From: Eubacteriaceae bacterium
GTDB lineage: Bacteria > Bacillota > Clostridia > Lachnospirales > Lachnospiraceae
Assembly: GCA_902362455.1 (NCBI GenBank)
Contig: CABIWJ010000006.1
Coordinates: 1,495-65,494 of the forward strand
Direction of reading: 5' to 3'
Length of the DNA: 64,000 nucleotides
This document shows, one piece after another, positions 28,617 through 39,106 of the stretch; within the stretch, counting starts at the first letter, position 1, and each line of letters starts with the position of its first letter. A model generated the notes under the pieces. The model ran no database searches. It was not told the DNA's origin and worked only from the letters and a program-made list of their open reading frames with translations. The translations under genes were made by a program, and so were the position numbers.

Positions 28617-28712
28617 ATTCTGATATATAGACTTTTGTACTTGTAACAGTATATAGCGAGAATCAAATATTGTAGTCTGATATAAAAAATCTAACAGAAC
28701 TGAGGCGATACC

Positions 28713-31094
28713 ATGAAGCAGGAAAATATTAGCACTGAACTCAAAGACACAGTAACATTAGAAGATAAAGTAGACGGTAAAACAGGAAAAAGTGACGATA
28801 GTAATACAGCTAATAATACAGAAGGTAATACTCAGGGCAGAATGGTCGACGGACATCTTGTTAAAGAGACGTCAGAGTTTGATGACCCTGATGAAATGTT
28901 TAACAGTCTTATAAGCGGAATTCATAAATATCATCCATCTACAGATACTACAATGGTTGAGAAGGCTTATAAGATTGCATATAATGCCCATAAGGGACAG
29001 AAACGTAAATCAGGAGAGCCTTACATTATTCACCCTGTTGCGGTTGCAATAATTTTAGCAGAATTAGAGTTAGATAAGGAAACTATTGTTGCCGGTCTGT
29101 TACATGATGTTGTTGAAGATACTGTTATGACAACAGAAGATATTACAAAAGAGTTCGGAGAAGAAGTTGCACTTTTAGTAGATGGTGTTACGAAATTAAC
29201 CCAGTTATCATATGAGCATGATAAGGTAGAGCTTCAGGCAGAGAATTTAAGAAAGATGTTTCTTGCTATGGCAAAGGATATAAGAGTAATTCTTATCAAA
29301 CTTGCCGACAGACTTCATAATATGCGAACAATGCAGTATCAGTCACCTGAGAAACAGATTGAGAAATCGCGAGAGACAATGGAGATATATGCTCCAATTG
29401 CACAGCGACTTGGTATTTCTAAGATTAAGATAGAGTTAGATGATTTATCACTTAAATATTTAGAACCTGATATTTATAAAGATTTATCAGAAAAAATTGC
29501 AATAAAACAATCAACAAGAGAGAAATTCATAGAAGAAATCGTATCAGAAGTCGGTGAACAGATTTCAAAAGCAGGAATAGAAGCTAAGATAGACGGACGT
29601 GTAAAGCATTTATTCAGCATTTACAGGAAAATGGTTAACCAGAATAAAACACTTGACCAGATATATGATTTATTTGCAGTAAGAATTATCGTGGATACGG
29701 TAAAGGACTGTTATGCGGCACTTGGTATAATTCATGAGATGTATAAACCGATTCCGGGAAGATTTAAAGATTATATTGCTATGCCTAAACAGAATATGTA
29801 TCAGTCACTTCATACTACACTTATTGGTCCATCGGGTCTGCCTTTTGAGATACAGATTAGAACATTTGAAATGCACAGAACTGCTGAATATGGTATCGCA
29901 GCACATTGGAAATACAAGGAAAATGCAGAGGGTAAGAACCCACAGGAGACTGAAGAGGAGAAACTTAGCTGGTTAAGACAGATTCTTGAATGGCAGAGAG
30001 ATATGTCAGATAACAGAGAATTTATGAGTCTGCTTAAGAATGATTTAGACTTATTCTCTGAAAATGTATTCTGCTTCACACCATCAGGTGATGTTATGAA
30101 CCTGCCACGTGGTTCAACACCTATTGATTTCGCATACGCAATCCATAGCGCAGTAGGTAATAAGATGGTTGGTGCAAGAGTAAATGGTAAGATGGTTCCG
30201 ATAGATTACCAGATACAGAATGGTGACAGAATAGAGATTATTACTTCACAGAATTCAAAAGGACCTAGCAGGGACTGGTTAAATGTTGTTAAGAGCACAC
30301 AGGCTAAAAATAAGATTAATCAGTGGTTCCGTTCAGAACTTAAAGAGGATAATATAGCAAAAGGCAAGGAAATGCTTGAAAAATACTGCAAGTCCAAATC
30401 GATTGTTCTAAGTGATTTATCTAAAGCTGAATTTACTGATAAAGTAATGCGTAAATATGGTTTCAGAGATTGGGACTCAGTACTTGCAGCATTAGGTCAT
30501 GGAGGCCTTAAGGAAGGACAGGTAATTAATAAACTTGTAGAGGAATATGAGAAGAAGCATAAGAAAGAAGTTACGGATGAAGAGATTCTTGAGGCAGTTT
30601 CAGAAGCCAAGGAAAAACCTGTTGTATCTAAATCTAAAGGTGGAATAACAGTTAAAGGCATTCATGATGTTGCAGTAAGATTTTCAAAATGCTGCAGTCC
30701 TGTTCCGGGTGATGAAATCGTTGGTTTCATTACGAGAGGAAGAGGTGTATCAATTCATAGAACAGATTGTGTAAATATTCTTAATATGCCTGAGATAGAA
30801 AGAAGCAGACTTATAGAAGCAGAATGGCAGAAGTCTGATGATTCATCGGCTGAGAAAGATAAATATATGGCAGAAATTAAGATATATGCTAATAACAGAA
30901 CCGGTATACTTGCAGATTTATCAAAGATTACAACCGAGCGAAACATTGATGTTACAAGTATGAATGTAAGAACAAATAAACAGGGACTTGCAACGATTTC
31001 TATGGCATTTGAGATAGGAAGCGTGGAAGAACTTAAGAAACTTGTTGATAATATGAGAAAAGTTGAAAGCATTATAGATATTGAGAGAAATTAA
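28713..31094 (+). CDS. relA: Bifunctional (p)ppGpp synthetase/hydrolase (RelA/SpoT)
   Basis: A 793-residue Rel protein making and breaking (p)ppGpp. After a ~70-residue acidic, Asn/Thr-rich N-terminal extension come the HD hydrolase domain (GLLHDVVEDT), the synthetase domain (RVKHLFSIYRKM; GRFKDYIAMPKQNMYQSLHTT), TGS domain (FCFTPSGDVMNLPRGSTPIDFAY), a Cys-containing region (SKCCSPVPGDEIVG) and a C-terminal ACT domain. All key motifs look intact. The N-terminal extension is longer than in most Rel proteins. It heads a run of genes that continues to the DUF1294 fusion. Confidence 0.95.
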   Translation: MKQENISTELKDTVTLEDKVDGKTGKSDDSNTANNTEGNTQGRMVDGHLVKETSEFDDPDEMFNSLISGIHKYHPSTDTTMVEKAYKIAYNAHKGQKRKSGEPYIIHPVAVAIILAELELDKETIVAGLLHDVVEDTVMTTEDITKEFGEEVALLVDGVTKLTQLSYEHDKVELQAENLRKMFLAMAKDIRVILIKLADRLHNMRTMQYQSPEKQIEKSRETMEIYAPIAQRLGISKIKIELDDLSLKYLEPDIYKDLSEKIAIKQSTREKFIEEIVSEVGEQISKAGIEAKIDGRVKHLFSIYRKMVNQNKTLDQIYDLFAVRIIVDTVKDCYAALGIIHEMYKPIPGRFKDYIAMPKQNMYQSLHTTLIGPSGLPFEIQIRTFEMHRTAEYGIAAHWKYKENAEGKNPQETEEEKLSWLRQILEWQRDMSDNREFMSLLKNDLDLFSENVFCFTPSGDVMNLPRGSTPIDFAYAIHSAVGNKMVGARVNGKMVPIDYQIQNGDRIEIITSQNSKGPSRDWLNVVKSTQAKNKINQWFRSELKEDNIAKGKEMLEKYCKSKSIVLSDLSKAEFTDKVMRKYGFRDWDSVLAALGHGGLKEGQVINKLVEEYEKKHKKEVTDEEILEAVSEAKEKPVVSKSKGGITVKGIHDVAVRFSKCCSPVPGDEIVGFITRGRGVSIHRTDCVNILNMPEIERSRLIEAEWQKSDDSSAEKDKYMAEIKIYANNRTGILADLSKITTERNIDVTSMNVRTNKQGLATISMAFEIGSVEELKKLVDNMRKVESIIDIERN

Positions 31095-31097
31095 ATA

Positions 31098-31243
31098 GGA
31101 GTTCAACGTGAAAAATCAAATTGATATGACGATTTTTCACACAGCTAAATGTATCGCAGGCGCCACATTTAGCTCTTATCGCAGAGCCAAATCTGACATT
31201 TGGCTCGTGATTCCTCCGACGTGAACGTCTGCGGAATGGAGTT
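31098..31243 (+). repeat. Structured intergenic element, copy 3 (before MBL gene)
   Basis: The third copy. Hairpin 1 is GTGAAAAATC/GATTTTTCAC, hairpin 2 GCTAAATGT/ACATTTAGC, hairpin 3 AGCCAAAT/ATTTGGCT and the last stem GACGT/ACGTC followed by GCGGAATGGAG. A short flank GGAGTT occurs at both ends 140 bp apart. It sits between relA and the metallo-hydrolase gene. Confidence 0.82.
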
Positions 31244-31247
31244 TAGT

Positions 31248-31874
31248 ATGAAAAATTTAGAAATTACGAAGATAATAGTCGGACCAGTAAGGACAAACTG
31301 TTATCTTGTAAGAAGAGTTGACAGTGATAAAGTTATAATAATTGATCCAGGTGATGAGGCTCAAGTAATTGAAAGAAGGATTCTTACTAAGACATTAAAG
31401 CCGATTGCGATACTTCTCACACATGGACATTTCGACCATATAGGTGCAGTAGATACATTAAGAACACGTTTTGGTATTAAGTCGTATATGCTTGAACAGG
31501 AGAAAGATGTAATTAGCGGCGAAGCAAATCTTGGCAGGGCATTTGGAATACCAACAACAGGACATGCAGATATACTTGTTAATGAAGGAGATGAAATAAC
31601 ACTTGATGAGATAACATTTAAGGTTATTCATACACCCGGACATACAATAGGAAGCTGCTGCTACTTAGTTGAAGCTGAAAAGGTATTATTTAGTGGTGAT
31701 ACACTATTCTATCATTCACATGGAAGAACTGATTTTCCAACAGGAAGTGAATCGGCAATTATACGTTCAATTACAGAAAAATTATTAGTATTAGACAGTA
31801 ATATAGTAGTATATCCGGGACATGAAATGGATACTACAATAGGTCAGGAAAAGGCATTATATGATTTTTATTAA
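31248..31874 (+). CDS. Metallo-beta-lactamase-fold hydrolase (glyoxalase II-like)
   Basis: A 208-residue MBL-fold protein with the metal motif THGHFDHIGA, later ligands in HTPGHTIGSCCY, FSGDTLF and VYPGHEMDT. These fit the YqgX/GloB-like subgroup of Firmicutes, which acts on thioesters; the substrate is unproven. ATG 31248 is chosen because the GGAG supplied by the upstream element lies 7 bases before it. The 16-codon upstream extension lies inside that element. The 3' end overlaps hemZ by 14 bp. In Firmicutes this gene is often near relA. Confidence 0.9.
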   Translation: MKNLEITKIIVGPVRTNCYLVRRVDSDKVIIIDPGDEAQVIERRILTKTLKPIAILLTHGHFDHIGAVDTLRTRFGIKSYMLEQEKDVISGEANLGRAFGIPTTGHADILVNEGDEITLDEITFKVIHTPGHTIGSCCYLVEAEKVLFSGDTLFYHSHGRTDFPTGSESAIIRSITEKLLVLDSNIVVYPGHEMDTTIGQEKALYDFY

Positions 31875-33990
31875 ATATATAGACAAATTTGATTTCGAAT
31901 ACGATATACAGGGAATAGTAAGGTCATTTTATCCGGGCGAGGAAATGTGTACGGATAAGTCAGAACGATTAAATGATGCAAGACTTATATTAGAATGTGA
32001 TTTTAATTCTGAAAGTTTGGAAATTAAACTGTTAGAGAAATTAAATGATACACAATTTAAGCCGGTAACAATTGAAAAGTTCAAGGCAGCAACAGACTTA
32101 AATGGTAAGTATGACCGTAAAGAGACTAAGAATATTCTTAAGAGAAAACTTTATGATATATTGCATAATTATTCGGGGAAAGAATTATTATGGGGAACAT
32201 TATCAGGTATTCGTCCTACAAAAATAACTTCGGAATTATTAGAAAATGGAATGTCCGATGAAGAGGCAGTTCATTTTATGAAAGAGAATTATTATCTGTC
32301 AGATATTAAGGCAAAAGAAAGTGTGAAAATCTCAAGAAATGAACTAAATATTCTTGATGAGATGGATTATAAGAACGGATATAGTCTATATGTTGGCATA
32401 CCATTTTGCCCTAGTACATGCTTATATTGTTCATTTACGTCTAATCCGCTTTCAAGATTCAGGAATAAAATTGACAGTTATTTAGATGCAGTCTGCAAGG
32501 AAATAGAGTTTTGTAAAAATGCATTTGCACATAAGAAGATTTCTACTATATATGTTGGTGGAGGGACACCTACGACATTAGAACCTTATCAGTTAGAAAA
32601 ATTATTAGGAAAGATAGAAGAATGTTTCGATGTCCGCAAATTATATGAATTTACGGTTGAAGCGGGCAGACCTGACAGTATTACAAGAGAGAAGCTTGCA
32701 GTAATTAAGAAGCATGGAGTTACCAGAATATCTATTAATCCCCAGACCATGAAAGATGAGACACTTAAGATAATAGGAAGACATCATACTGTAGAGCAGT
32801 TCATTAATGCCTATAAAATGGCAAGAGAAGAGGGATTTGACAACATTAATATGGATTTTATATTAGGACTTCCTGATGAAAATGCAGACGATATAAGATA
32901 TAATATGAAAATGGTTGAGGAGCTTAAACCTGACAGCCTTACGATTCACTCGCTTGCACTTAAGAGGGCAGCAAGACTAAATATTTTCAAGGACAAATAT
33001 AAGGATTATGCATTTGAAAATAGTGAAGAAATTATGGAAATCACTAAAGAAACAGCCAAGAGACTTGATTTAGAACCATATTATCTGTATAGACAGAAGA
33101 ATATGACAGGTAACCTTGAAAATGTTGGATATGCAAGAAAGTCAAGAGAGGGTATATATAATATCCTGATTATGGAAGAGAAACAGACAATCCTTGCAGT
33201 AGGTGCAGGTGCTTCTACGAAAATGGTATTTCCTGACGGAAAGCGTATTGAGAGAATTGAAAATGTCAAAGATGTTGATTTATATATAGAGAAAATTGAT
33301 GAAATGATTGAAAGAAAGAACAGATTTATTCAGGAAAATGAATGTTTCAAAAATGCTTCTGTTGAAGAAGATGATGATATCAATAAAGAAGATGATAATG
33401 ATATCCAAAATGCTGCTGATGAAATTATAGACTTTAATATAAATTCTATACCAGAAGCATTGATGCATGGAATATGTGTAAGCAATCTTGCCTATGATAT
33501 TGGCAAAGAATTAGGGTTAGATGATAAATATTGTAATATGCTTGCGATGGCAGGTATGGTACACGATATAGGAAAAGTTAAGGTATACGCATATTTATAT
33601 GGTGGAGATGATACCTTGAATGTAGAAAAATTAAAATATATAAGGATGCATTCTAAATTAGGATATGATATACTGTCTGAAAAAGGTTTTTCTAATGATG
33701 TATTAGATGCGGTATTATATCACCATGAGAATTATGATGGCAGCGGCTATCCGGAGAATTTAGCAGGTGAAAATATTCCGTTGTCAGCAAGGATACTAAG
33801 AGTCAGTGATGTATTTGCGGCATTAATATCTAACAGAACATACAGAAAAGCATTTGATTTCAATACGGCAATTGAACTTATGATTGATGAAGTCAAGAAT
33901 TTTGACATGAAGATATTTCTTGCATTTATGCGAGTAATTCATAATGTTGATATAAATAAAATCACGAGAAAGGAAGATAGAGAAGAATGA
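31861..33990 (+). CDS. hemZ: HemZ-like radical SAM protein fused to HD-GYP domain
   Basis: A 709-residue two-part protein. Residues 1 to ~490 match HemZ (coproporphyrinogen III oxidase-like), with the radical SAM cluster motif [10 protein letters not shown] near 182-190 and YVGGGTPT; a family-specific N-terminal region precedes it. After an acidic linker (~490-530) residues ~535-700 are an HD-GYP domain: [13 protein letters not shown] (HD at ~568), [17 protein letters not shown] (~621) and [25 protein letters not shown] proteins hydrolyse c-di-GMP or related dinucleotides. HemZ is normally about 480-500 residues with no such tail, so the fusion is unusual. The gene overlaps both neighbours, which argues against an assembly artefact. 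Confidence 0.9.
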   Translation: MIFIKYIDKFDFEYDIQGIVRSFYPGEEMCTDKSERLNDARLILECDFNSESLEIKLLEKLNDTQFKPVTIEKFKAATDLNGKYDRKETKNILKRKLYDILHNYSGKELLWGTLSGIRPTKITSELLENGMSDEEAVHFMKENYYLSDIKAKESVKISRNELNILDEMDYKNGYSLYVGIPFCPSTCLYCSFTSNPLSRFRNKIDSYLDAVCKEIEFCKNAFAHKKISTIYVGGGTPTTLEPYQLEKLLGKIEECFDVRKLYEFTVEAGRPDSITREKLAVIKKHGVTRISINPQTMKDETLKIIGRHHTVEQFINAYKMAREEGFDNINMDFILGLPDENADDIRYNMKMVEELKPDSLTIHSLALKRAARLNIFKDKYKDYAFENSEEIMEITKETAKRLDLEPYYLYRQKNMTGNLENVGYARKSREGIYNILIMEEKQTILAVGAGASTKMVFPDGKRIERIENVKDVDLYIEKIDEMIERKNRFIQENECFKNASVEEDDDINKEDDNDIQNAADEIIDFNINSIPEALMHGICVSNLAYDIGKELGLDDKYCNMLAMAGMVHDIGKVKVYAYLYGGDDTLNVEKLKYIRMHSKLGYDILSEKGFSNDVLDAVLYHHENYDGSGYPENLAGENIPLSARILRVSDVFAALISNRTYRKAFDFNTAIELMIDEVKNFDMKIFLAFMRVIHNVDINKITRKEDREE

Positions 33991-35246
33991 TTACACAGGC
34001 ACCAAGAGGTACACAGGATTGGTACGGAGAGAGTATGCATGAGCGTACCGTAATTGAAAAAATATGTAGAGATGTAGCTAAAAGATATAATATTAAAGAG
34101 ATAATTACACCTGTATTTGAACATACAGTATTATTCCAGAGAGGCGTTGGAGAGACAACTGACGTAGTACAGAAAGAAATGTATACATTTGTTGATAAAG
34201 GCGACAGAAGCATAACTCTTAAACCAGAAGGGACAGCAGGTGCAATAAGAGCATATCTTGAACATAATATGTATGCTGAACCTGCACCAACTAAGTTATT
34301 CTATGTAACACCTGCATTCAGATATGAGAAGCCACAGAGTGGACGTCTTAGACAGCATCACCAGTTTGGTGTAGAAATAGTAGGCTCGAAGAGTCCTATG
34401 GTAGAAGTTGAACTTATATCACTCGTATCGACAATTATAAGAGAATTAGGATTGAAAGATGCAAAATTACACATTAACAGTATCGGTTGTGCTAATTGCA
34501 GAAAGACATATAATGAAGCATTACTTGCATATTTAAAACAGCATGAGGATTGCCTGTGTGAAACATGTAGAGAGAGAATGGTCAAGAATCCTTTAAGAGT
34601 AATTGACTGTAAAGTAGAAACATGTAAGAAGATTGTTGCCGATGCACCAAGAACAATTGATTATCTTGATGATGAATGTAAGGCACATTTTGAAGAATTA
34701 CAGTCTATACTTACAGCACTTAATATTCCATATGAAATCGATACAGGAATAGTAAGAGGACTTGATTATTATACTAAGACAGTATTTGAGTTCGTTAATT
34801 CAGAAGGCTTTACATTATGTGGCGGCGGAAGATATGACGGACTTGTTCATGAAATAGATGAGAAACAGGATATACCATCGGCAGGCTTTGGCATGGGTAT
34901 CGAGAGAATCAGATATTTTCTTGATAAAGAGGGTGTTACGCTTGAACCTGAAGAACCAGTTGCATTATATGTAGGTATTCTTGGTAAAGAAGCTAAGGCT
35001 AAGGCATATAGTATTGTTAATAATCTTAGAAACAGTGGAATTGTTGTAGAAACAGATTATATGGACAGAAGTGTTAAAGCACAGATGAAATATGCTAATA
35101 AGATAGGTGCTAAATACACAGTCATTATCGGCGAAAATGAGATAAATGAAAACAGTGCTAATGTTAAATGTATGGAAGATGGAGAACAGACAAATATTTC
35201 GCTTGACGAAATTGCAAATTTCATAAAAAGAAAGGAAGAAAAATAA
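33987..35246 (+). CDS. hisS: Histidyl-tRNA synthetase
   Basis: A 419-residue class II synthetase. Motifs include [44 protein letters not shown] (motif 2), the histidine signature [15 protein letters not shown] and motif 3 [11 protein letters not shown]-terminal anticodon-binding domain follows. It overlaps hemZ by 4 bp (ATGA) and precedes aspS by one base, the common hisS-aspS pair of Firmicutes. Confidence 0.96.
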   Translation: MITQAPRGTQDWYGESMHERTVIEKICRDVAKRYNIKEIITPVFEHTVLFQRGVGETTDVVQKEMYTFVDKGDRSITLKPEGTAGAIRAYLEHNMYAEPAPTKLFYVTPAFRYEKPQSGRLRQHHQFGVEIVGSKSPMVEVELISLVSTIIRELGLKDAKLHINSIGCANCRKTYNEALLAYLKQHEDCLCETCRERMVKNPLRVIDCKVETCKKIVADAPRTIDYLDDECKAHFEELQSILTALNIPYEIDTGIVRGLDYYTKTVFEFVNSEGFTLCGGGRYDGLVHEIDEKQDIPSAGFGMGIERIRYFLDKEGVTLEPEEPVALYVGILGKEAKAKAYSIVNNLRNSGIVVETDYMDRSVKAQMKYANKIGAKYTVIIGENEINENSANVKCMEDGEQTNISLDEIANFIKRKEEK

Positions 35247-35247
35247 A

Positions 35248-37056
35248 ATGGCTGAGTCAATGAAAGGACTTAAAAGAAGTCACAGATGTACAGAATTATC
35301 TGAAAAAAATATAGGCGAAACAGTTACAGTAATGGGCTGGGCTGCTAAGAGAAGAAATCTAGGAAGTCTTATATTCGTAGATTTAAGAGACCGTTCAGGT
35401 ATTTTGCAAATTGTATTTGATGAAAATGATGTTAAGGCTGAGGGCTTTGCTAAGGCAGAGACAATAAGAAGCGAATATGTAATAGCAGTAGAGGGAAGAG
35501 TTGAGAAACGTGGTGGTGCAGTTAATGAGAATCTTGCAACAGGTAAGATTGAAATAAGAGCAACATCATTAAGAATACTCTCAGAATCACTTACACCACC
35601 ATTTCCAATTGAAGATGGTCTGACTGTTAAAGATGAATTAAGATTAAAATACAGATATCTTGATTTAAGAAGACCTCATATACAGAAAAATCTTATCTTA
35701 AGAAGTAAGGTTACAACATTAGTACGTTCATTTATGGCAGAAGAAGGCTTCTTAGAGATAGAGACACCTATACTTACTAAGAGTACACCTGAGGGAGCAA
35801 GAGATTATCTTGTGCCTAGCCGTATTCACCCTGGTAATTTCTATGCATTACCACAGTCACCACAGTTATTTAAACAGTTATTAATGTGCTCAGGCTATGA
35901 CAGATATTTACAGATTGCTAAATGTTTCAGAGATGAAGATTTAAGAGCGGACAGACAGCCTGAATTCACACAGATAGATATGGAATTATCATTTGTAGAT
36001 ATTGATGATGTTATAGATGTAAATGAAAGACTTTTAGCAAAATTATGGAAAGAAATCTTAGGTGTAGAGATTAAGATACCATTTAAGAGAATGACATGGC
36101 AGGAAGCAATGGACAGATTCGGTTCAGACAAGCCTGATACGAGATTTGGTTTTGAACTTAAAGATATCTCAGATGTTGTTAAAGACTGTGGATTTTCAGT
36201 ATTTACAAGTGCATTGGAAAATGGCGGTTCTGTTCGTGGTATCAATGCTAATGGTCAGGGATCAATGCCAAGAAAGAAGATAGATGCATTAGTTGAATTT
36301 GCAAAAGGTTATGGTGCAAAAGGTCTTGCTTATCTTGCAATCAATGAAGATGGAACATATAAGTCATCATTTGCTAAATTTATGACAGAGGAAGAATTAG
36401 CCGCCATCGTTGATAGAATGGAGGGTAAACCTGGAGATTTACTCTTATTTGCAGCAGATAAGAATAAGATAGTTTATGCCGTACTTGGTGCATTAAGATG
36501 TGAAATTGCTGATAAATTAGGTTTGCTTGATAAAGACACATATAACTTCTTATGGATTACAGAATTCCCATTATTTGAGTATTCTGATGAAGAAGAAAGA
36601 TATGTTGCAATGCATCACCCATTCACAATGCCAATGGAAGAGGACATTGATTTAGTAGAAACAGATCCGGGTAAAGCAAGAGCTAAAGCATATGATATCG
36701 TACTTAATGGTACAGAGCTGGGTGGTGGTAGTGTAAGAATACATCAGGATGATATTCAGGAAATGATGTTCAGAGCATTAGGGTTCACTACAGAAGAAGC
36801 ATATGAGAAATTCGGTTTCCTCTTAAATGCATTCAAATATGGTGTTCCACCACACGCAGGTCTTGCATTTGGTCTTGACAGACTTATAATGCATATGGCT
36901 AAGGAAGATAATATTCGTGACGTAATCGCATTTCCAAAGGTTAAAGATGCATCTTGTCTCTTAACTGATGCACCTAATGTAGTTGACCAGAAGCAGTTAG
37001 ACGAATTATATATTGCAAGCACATATAAGGAAGATAAAGATAAAGAAGCTGAATAA
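35248..37056 (+). CDS. aspS: Aspartyl-tRNA synthetase
   Basis: A 602-residue bacterial-type AspRS: N-terminal OB fold (VTVMGWAAKRRNLGSLIFVDLRDRSG), motif 2 FRDEDLRADRQPEFTQID, an inserted GAD domain (about 290-410) and motif 3 GLAFGLDRLIMHM. Length and motifs are normal. No asparagine-specific features stand out; whether it is discriminating cannot be read. It lies 1 bp after hisS and 3 bp before the next gene. Confidence 0.96.
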   Translation: MAESMKGLKRSHRCTELSEKNIGETVTVMGWAAKRRNLGSLIFVDLRDRSGILQIVFDENDVKAEGFAKAETIRSEYVIAVEGRVEKRGGAVNENLATGKIEIRATSLRILSESLTPPFPIEDGLTVKDELRLKYRYLDLRRPHIQKNLILRSKVTTLVRSFMAEEGFLEIETPILTKSTPEGARDYLVPSRIHPGNFYALPQSPQLFKQLLMCSGYDRYLQIAKCFRDEDLRADRQPEFTQIDMELSFVDIDDVIDVNERLLAKLWKEILGVEIKIPFKRMTWQEAMDRFGSDKPDTRFGFELKDISDVVKDCGFSVFTSALENGGSVRGINANGQGSMPRKKIDALVEFAKGYGAKGLAYLAINEDGTYKSSFAKFMTEEELAAIVDRMEGKPGDLLLFAADKNKIVYAVLGALRCEIADKLGLLDKDTYNFLWITEFPLFEYSDEEERYVAMHHPFTMPMEEDIDLVETDPGKARAKAYDIVLNGTELGGGSVRIHQDDIQEMMFRALGFTTEEAYEKFGFLLNAFKYGVPPHAGLAFGLDRLIMHMAKEDNIRDVIAFPKVKDASCLLTDAPNVVDQKQLDELYIASTYKEDKDKEAE

Positions 37057-37059
37057 GAA

Positions 37060-37896
37060 ATGAAGAAATTTATATTAATATATCTGATAGTGATTAATAT
37101 CATTGCATTTGCAATGATGGGAATTGACAAAAGTAAAGCTATTAAGAGAAGATGGCGTATTCCGGAAAAATCGTTATTTCTTTCAGCTATATTAGGTGGA
37201 AGCATCGGAGCAATTGCAGGAATGCAGTTATTCAGACATAAGACAAAGCACACTAAATTCGTCATAGGTATGCCTGCGATATTAATATTACAGATTGTGA
37301 TAATTGTGGCTGTATCTACGACAGGTTGTGGAAAGAGCAGCAATAATAATGGCAGTTCTGTGGATAAAACAGTATATGAGATTAGTGGTGATGGCTCATT
37401 TATGCCGACAGGTTTCAGTCTGGCTGGTGAAAGTTTTGAATTACCATGTACACTTGATGATTTTGCGAAGATTAATTATGTGGTAAATGCGGACTTAGGT
37501 GTATTTGATATATCAGATTTACAACCCGAAGAGGACGAGAGAATGATTCAGCTTATTGAGAATTATGATACTATAAATGTCTATCTTAAGAATGACAGTG
37601 ATACGGTTAAAAGTATACAGGAATGTCAGGTATATGGACTAAGAATTGCAGATAATGTGTCAGACAATACGAAAACAGATGATAAATCAGGGAATTCCGG
37701 CTACAGAGATTTTAAACTTTCTAACGGAATAGGATTAGGCATACCATTTGAGGCAGTAATAGAGTTCTATAAAGACAGGGAATGTGAAGTTGACAATGGA
37801 GAATTTCCAGAGTTATCTTATACTGAAAATGGAATGACTATTACTTATGATGGATTAGACGGCGTAGTTAAGGGAATTTCAATCATTCCGTCTTAG
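37060..37896 (+). CDS. DUF1294 membrane protein with extracellular C-terminal domain
   Basis: A 278-residue protein. Residues 1 to ~95 match DUF1294 (MMGIDKSKAIKRRWRIPEKSLF..GGSIGAIAGMQLFRHKT), with membrane helices at about 3-21 and 72-90. The second ends in STTGCGKSS, which looks like a lipobox in mid-protein. The following ~180 residues are acidic and probably outside the cell; they resemble small lipoproteins of this family of bacteria, but I do not recognise the domain. Ordinary DUF1294 proteins end after ~90 residues, so this looks like a fusion of a DUF1294 gene with a lipoprotein. It is the last gene of the relA-aspS run; its 3' end overlaps the opposite gene by 18 bp. Confidence 0.8.
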   Translation: MKKFILIYLIVINIIAFAMMGIDKSKAIKRRWRIPEKSLFLSAILGGSIGAIAGMQLFRHKTKHTKFVIGMPAILILQIVIIVAVSTTGCGKSSNNNGSSVDKTVYEISGDGSFMPTGFSLAGESFELPCTLDDFAKINYVVNADLGVFDISDLQPEEDERMIQLIENYDTINVYLKNDSDTVKSIQECQVYGLRIADNVSDNTKTDDKSGNSGYRDFKLSNGIGLGIPFEAVIEFYKDRECEVDNGEFPELSYTENGMTITYDGLDGVVKGISIIPS

Positions 37897-38322
37897 ATGC
37901 CAGCCTAACAATAATAATTTTTCATATAACAGACCTACAGTAAACCATGCAGGGGCATAATCCAGACGGATTATGCCTTTTATATTATATTTGGCTTTGC
38001 TATAATCCCAAGGACAAATATTATGCTTTTTAAGATTTAATCCACTTACATATTCAACTACAAAGATTAATCCTGTATATATACAGCCACGAAAAAAGAA
38101 ATTAAGATTCTTAATTAATTTACTGATAGGTTTAATTAAAAAAGCCATACCATAAATTGGAAACATAATAAGTGACGTATTACAAGATAATTTTTTATCG
38201 TTATTTAGAAAGTTAATCATACCTGTCCATACTACCTCTAAACACCAGCCGGTAATTCCGCATTTAATAAAATCACTTTCATTTTCATATACTTTATTTA
38301 GAATTTTGGTATTATTCTTCAT
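37879..38322 (-). CDS. CmpB-like putative ABC-transporter-type membrane protein
   Basis: A 147-residue membrane protein with about four helices. It resembles the PF06541 family ('putative ABC transporter type IV'): KCGITGWCLEVVWTGM, a middle YGMAFLI, NICPWDYSKAKYNIKG and PAWFTVGLLYEKL. Function unknown. Start chosen at the second Met (38322), because the GGAG supplied by a repeat remnant would otherwise lie within the first codons. It converges with the DUF1294 gene with an 18-bp overlap. Confidence 0.75.
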   Translation of the reverse strand: MKNNTKILNKVYENESDFIKCGITGWCLEVVWTGMINFLNNDKKLSCNTSLIMFPIYGMAFLIKPISKLIKNLNFFFRGCIYTGLIFVVEYVSGLNLKKHNICPWDYSKAKYNIKGIIRLDYAPAWFTVGLLYEKLLLLGWHLRRND

Positions 38323-38368
38323 ACTAATCTCCATTCCGCAGACGTACTTGCCGGAGAAATCCGCTCAT
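38323..38368 (-). repeat. Partial structured element (3' end only)
   Basis: On the minus strand this reads GAGCGGATTTCTCCGGCA..CGTCTGCGGAATGGAGATTAGT, the same as the last stem and ribosome-binding end of the dispersed element (compare copy 5 before ilvD). The hairpins 1-3 are missing. It supplies the ribosome binding site for the CmpB-like gene. Confidence 0.7.
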
Positions 38369-38450
38369 ATATTTTTAAGAACAAAATATTTACTATGGTA
38401 AAAGTATGGATTATTTTAGAAAGTTTATACCTTATATTTGTATACATTTG

Positions 38451-38985
38451 ATATTTAAAACTCAAACTTAGCACATATATAATAGAATCAAATCATCTGT
38501 ATTAAGCGAATTTGCATATATAAATATCGAAACTTTTGTAAGAATTGCTAATTTGTAGATATCTTTTTCGGCTCTTTTGATTATTTGAGTTCATTCAATG
38601 CCATACACTTAAACCGATTTGTCCGTCTATGCCACACACTTGATTTATGACGTATCGTGTGCAAGTTATATGCCGTCAGATGCAAATGGTCGGTGCAGTA
38701 AATCACCGTTCAAGCGAAGCGCGTTTGATTAGCTGCACCGTAATAGACTTTGCAGATGACGGCATTTACTTGCACTAGATAAAGGAATTATGAAAGCGTG
38801 TGTCATAGACGGACATCTCGGCTTAAGTGTATGTCTGTTGAATGTACACAAAATTTGAGCCGAAAAAAGATATCTTACAAATTTACACAATTCTTACAAG
38901 GTATTTCGATATTTATATCTGTCAAATTTACTTTAACAGATGGATAATGCTACATATATATGTGCTAAGTTTGAGTTTGAAATCT
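38451..38985. repeat. 535-bp imperfect palindrome (giant inverted repeat)
   Basis: Two arms of ~265 bp, centred near 38717, are imperfect reverse complements of each other. Outer arm: CTCAAACTTAGCACATATAT at 38461-38480 with its exact complement at 38956-38975. Middle: TCTTTTTCGGCTC and TCCGTCTATG blocks recur inverted as GAGCCGAAAAAAGA and CATAGACGGA. Inner: CGGTGCAG at 38691-38698 with CTGCACCG at 38733-38740. No credible gene lies inside. It fills the divergent gap between the CmpB-like gene and tgt. It could be a foldback transposon/MITE or a very long hairpin RNA. Confidence 0.85.
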
Positions 38986-39106
38986 AAAAAACCTATAAAA
39001 TCTAAAGTGGCAACTTGCAATAGATTAAGAAATAAGATATACTATCAACTGTGTGTTCAGAAAATGAACAAAGTATAATGTGCTATGAAAATAGAACGGA
39101 GAAATT

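Noticed and set aside
38842..39078. 78-codon frame before tgt
   Set aside because: It runs through the right arm of the giant palindrome, has no ribosome binding site, and its composition is not protein-like.
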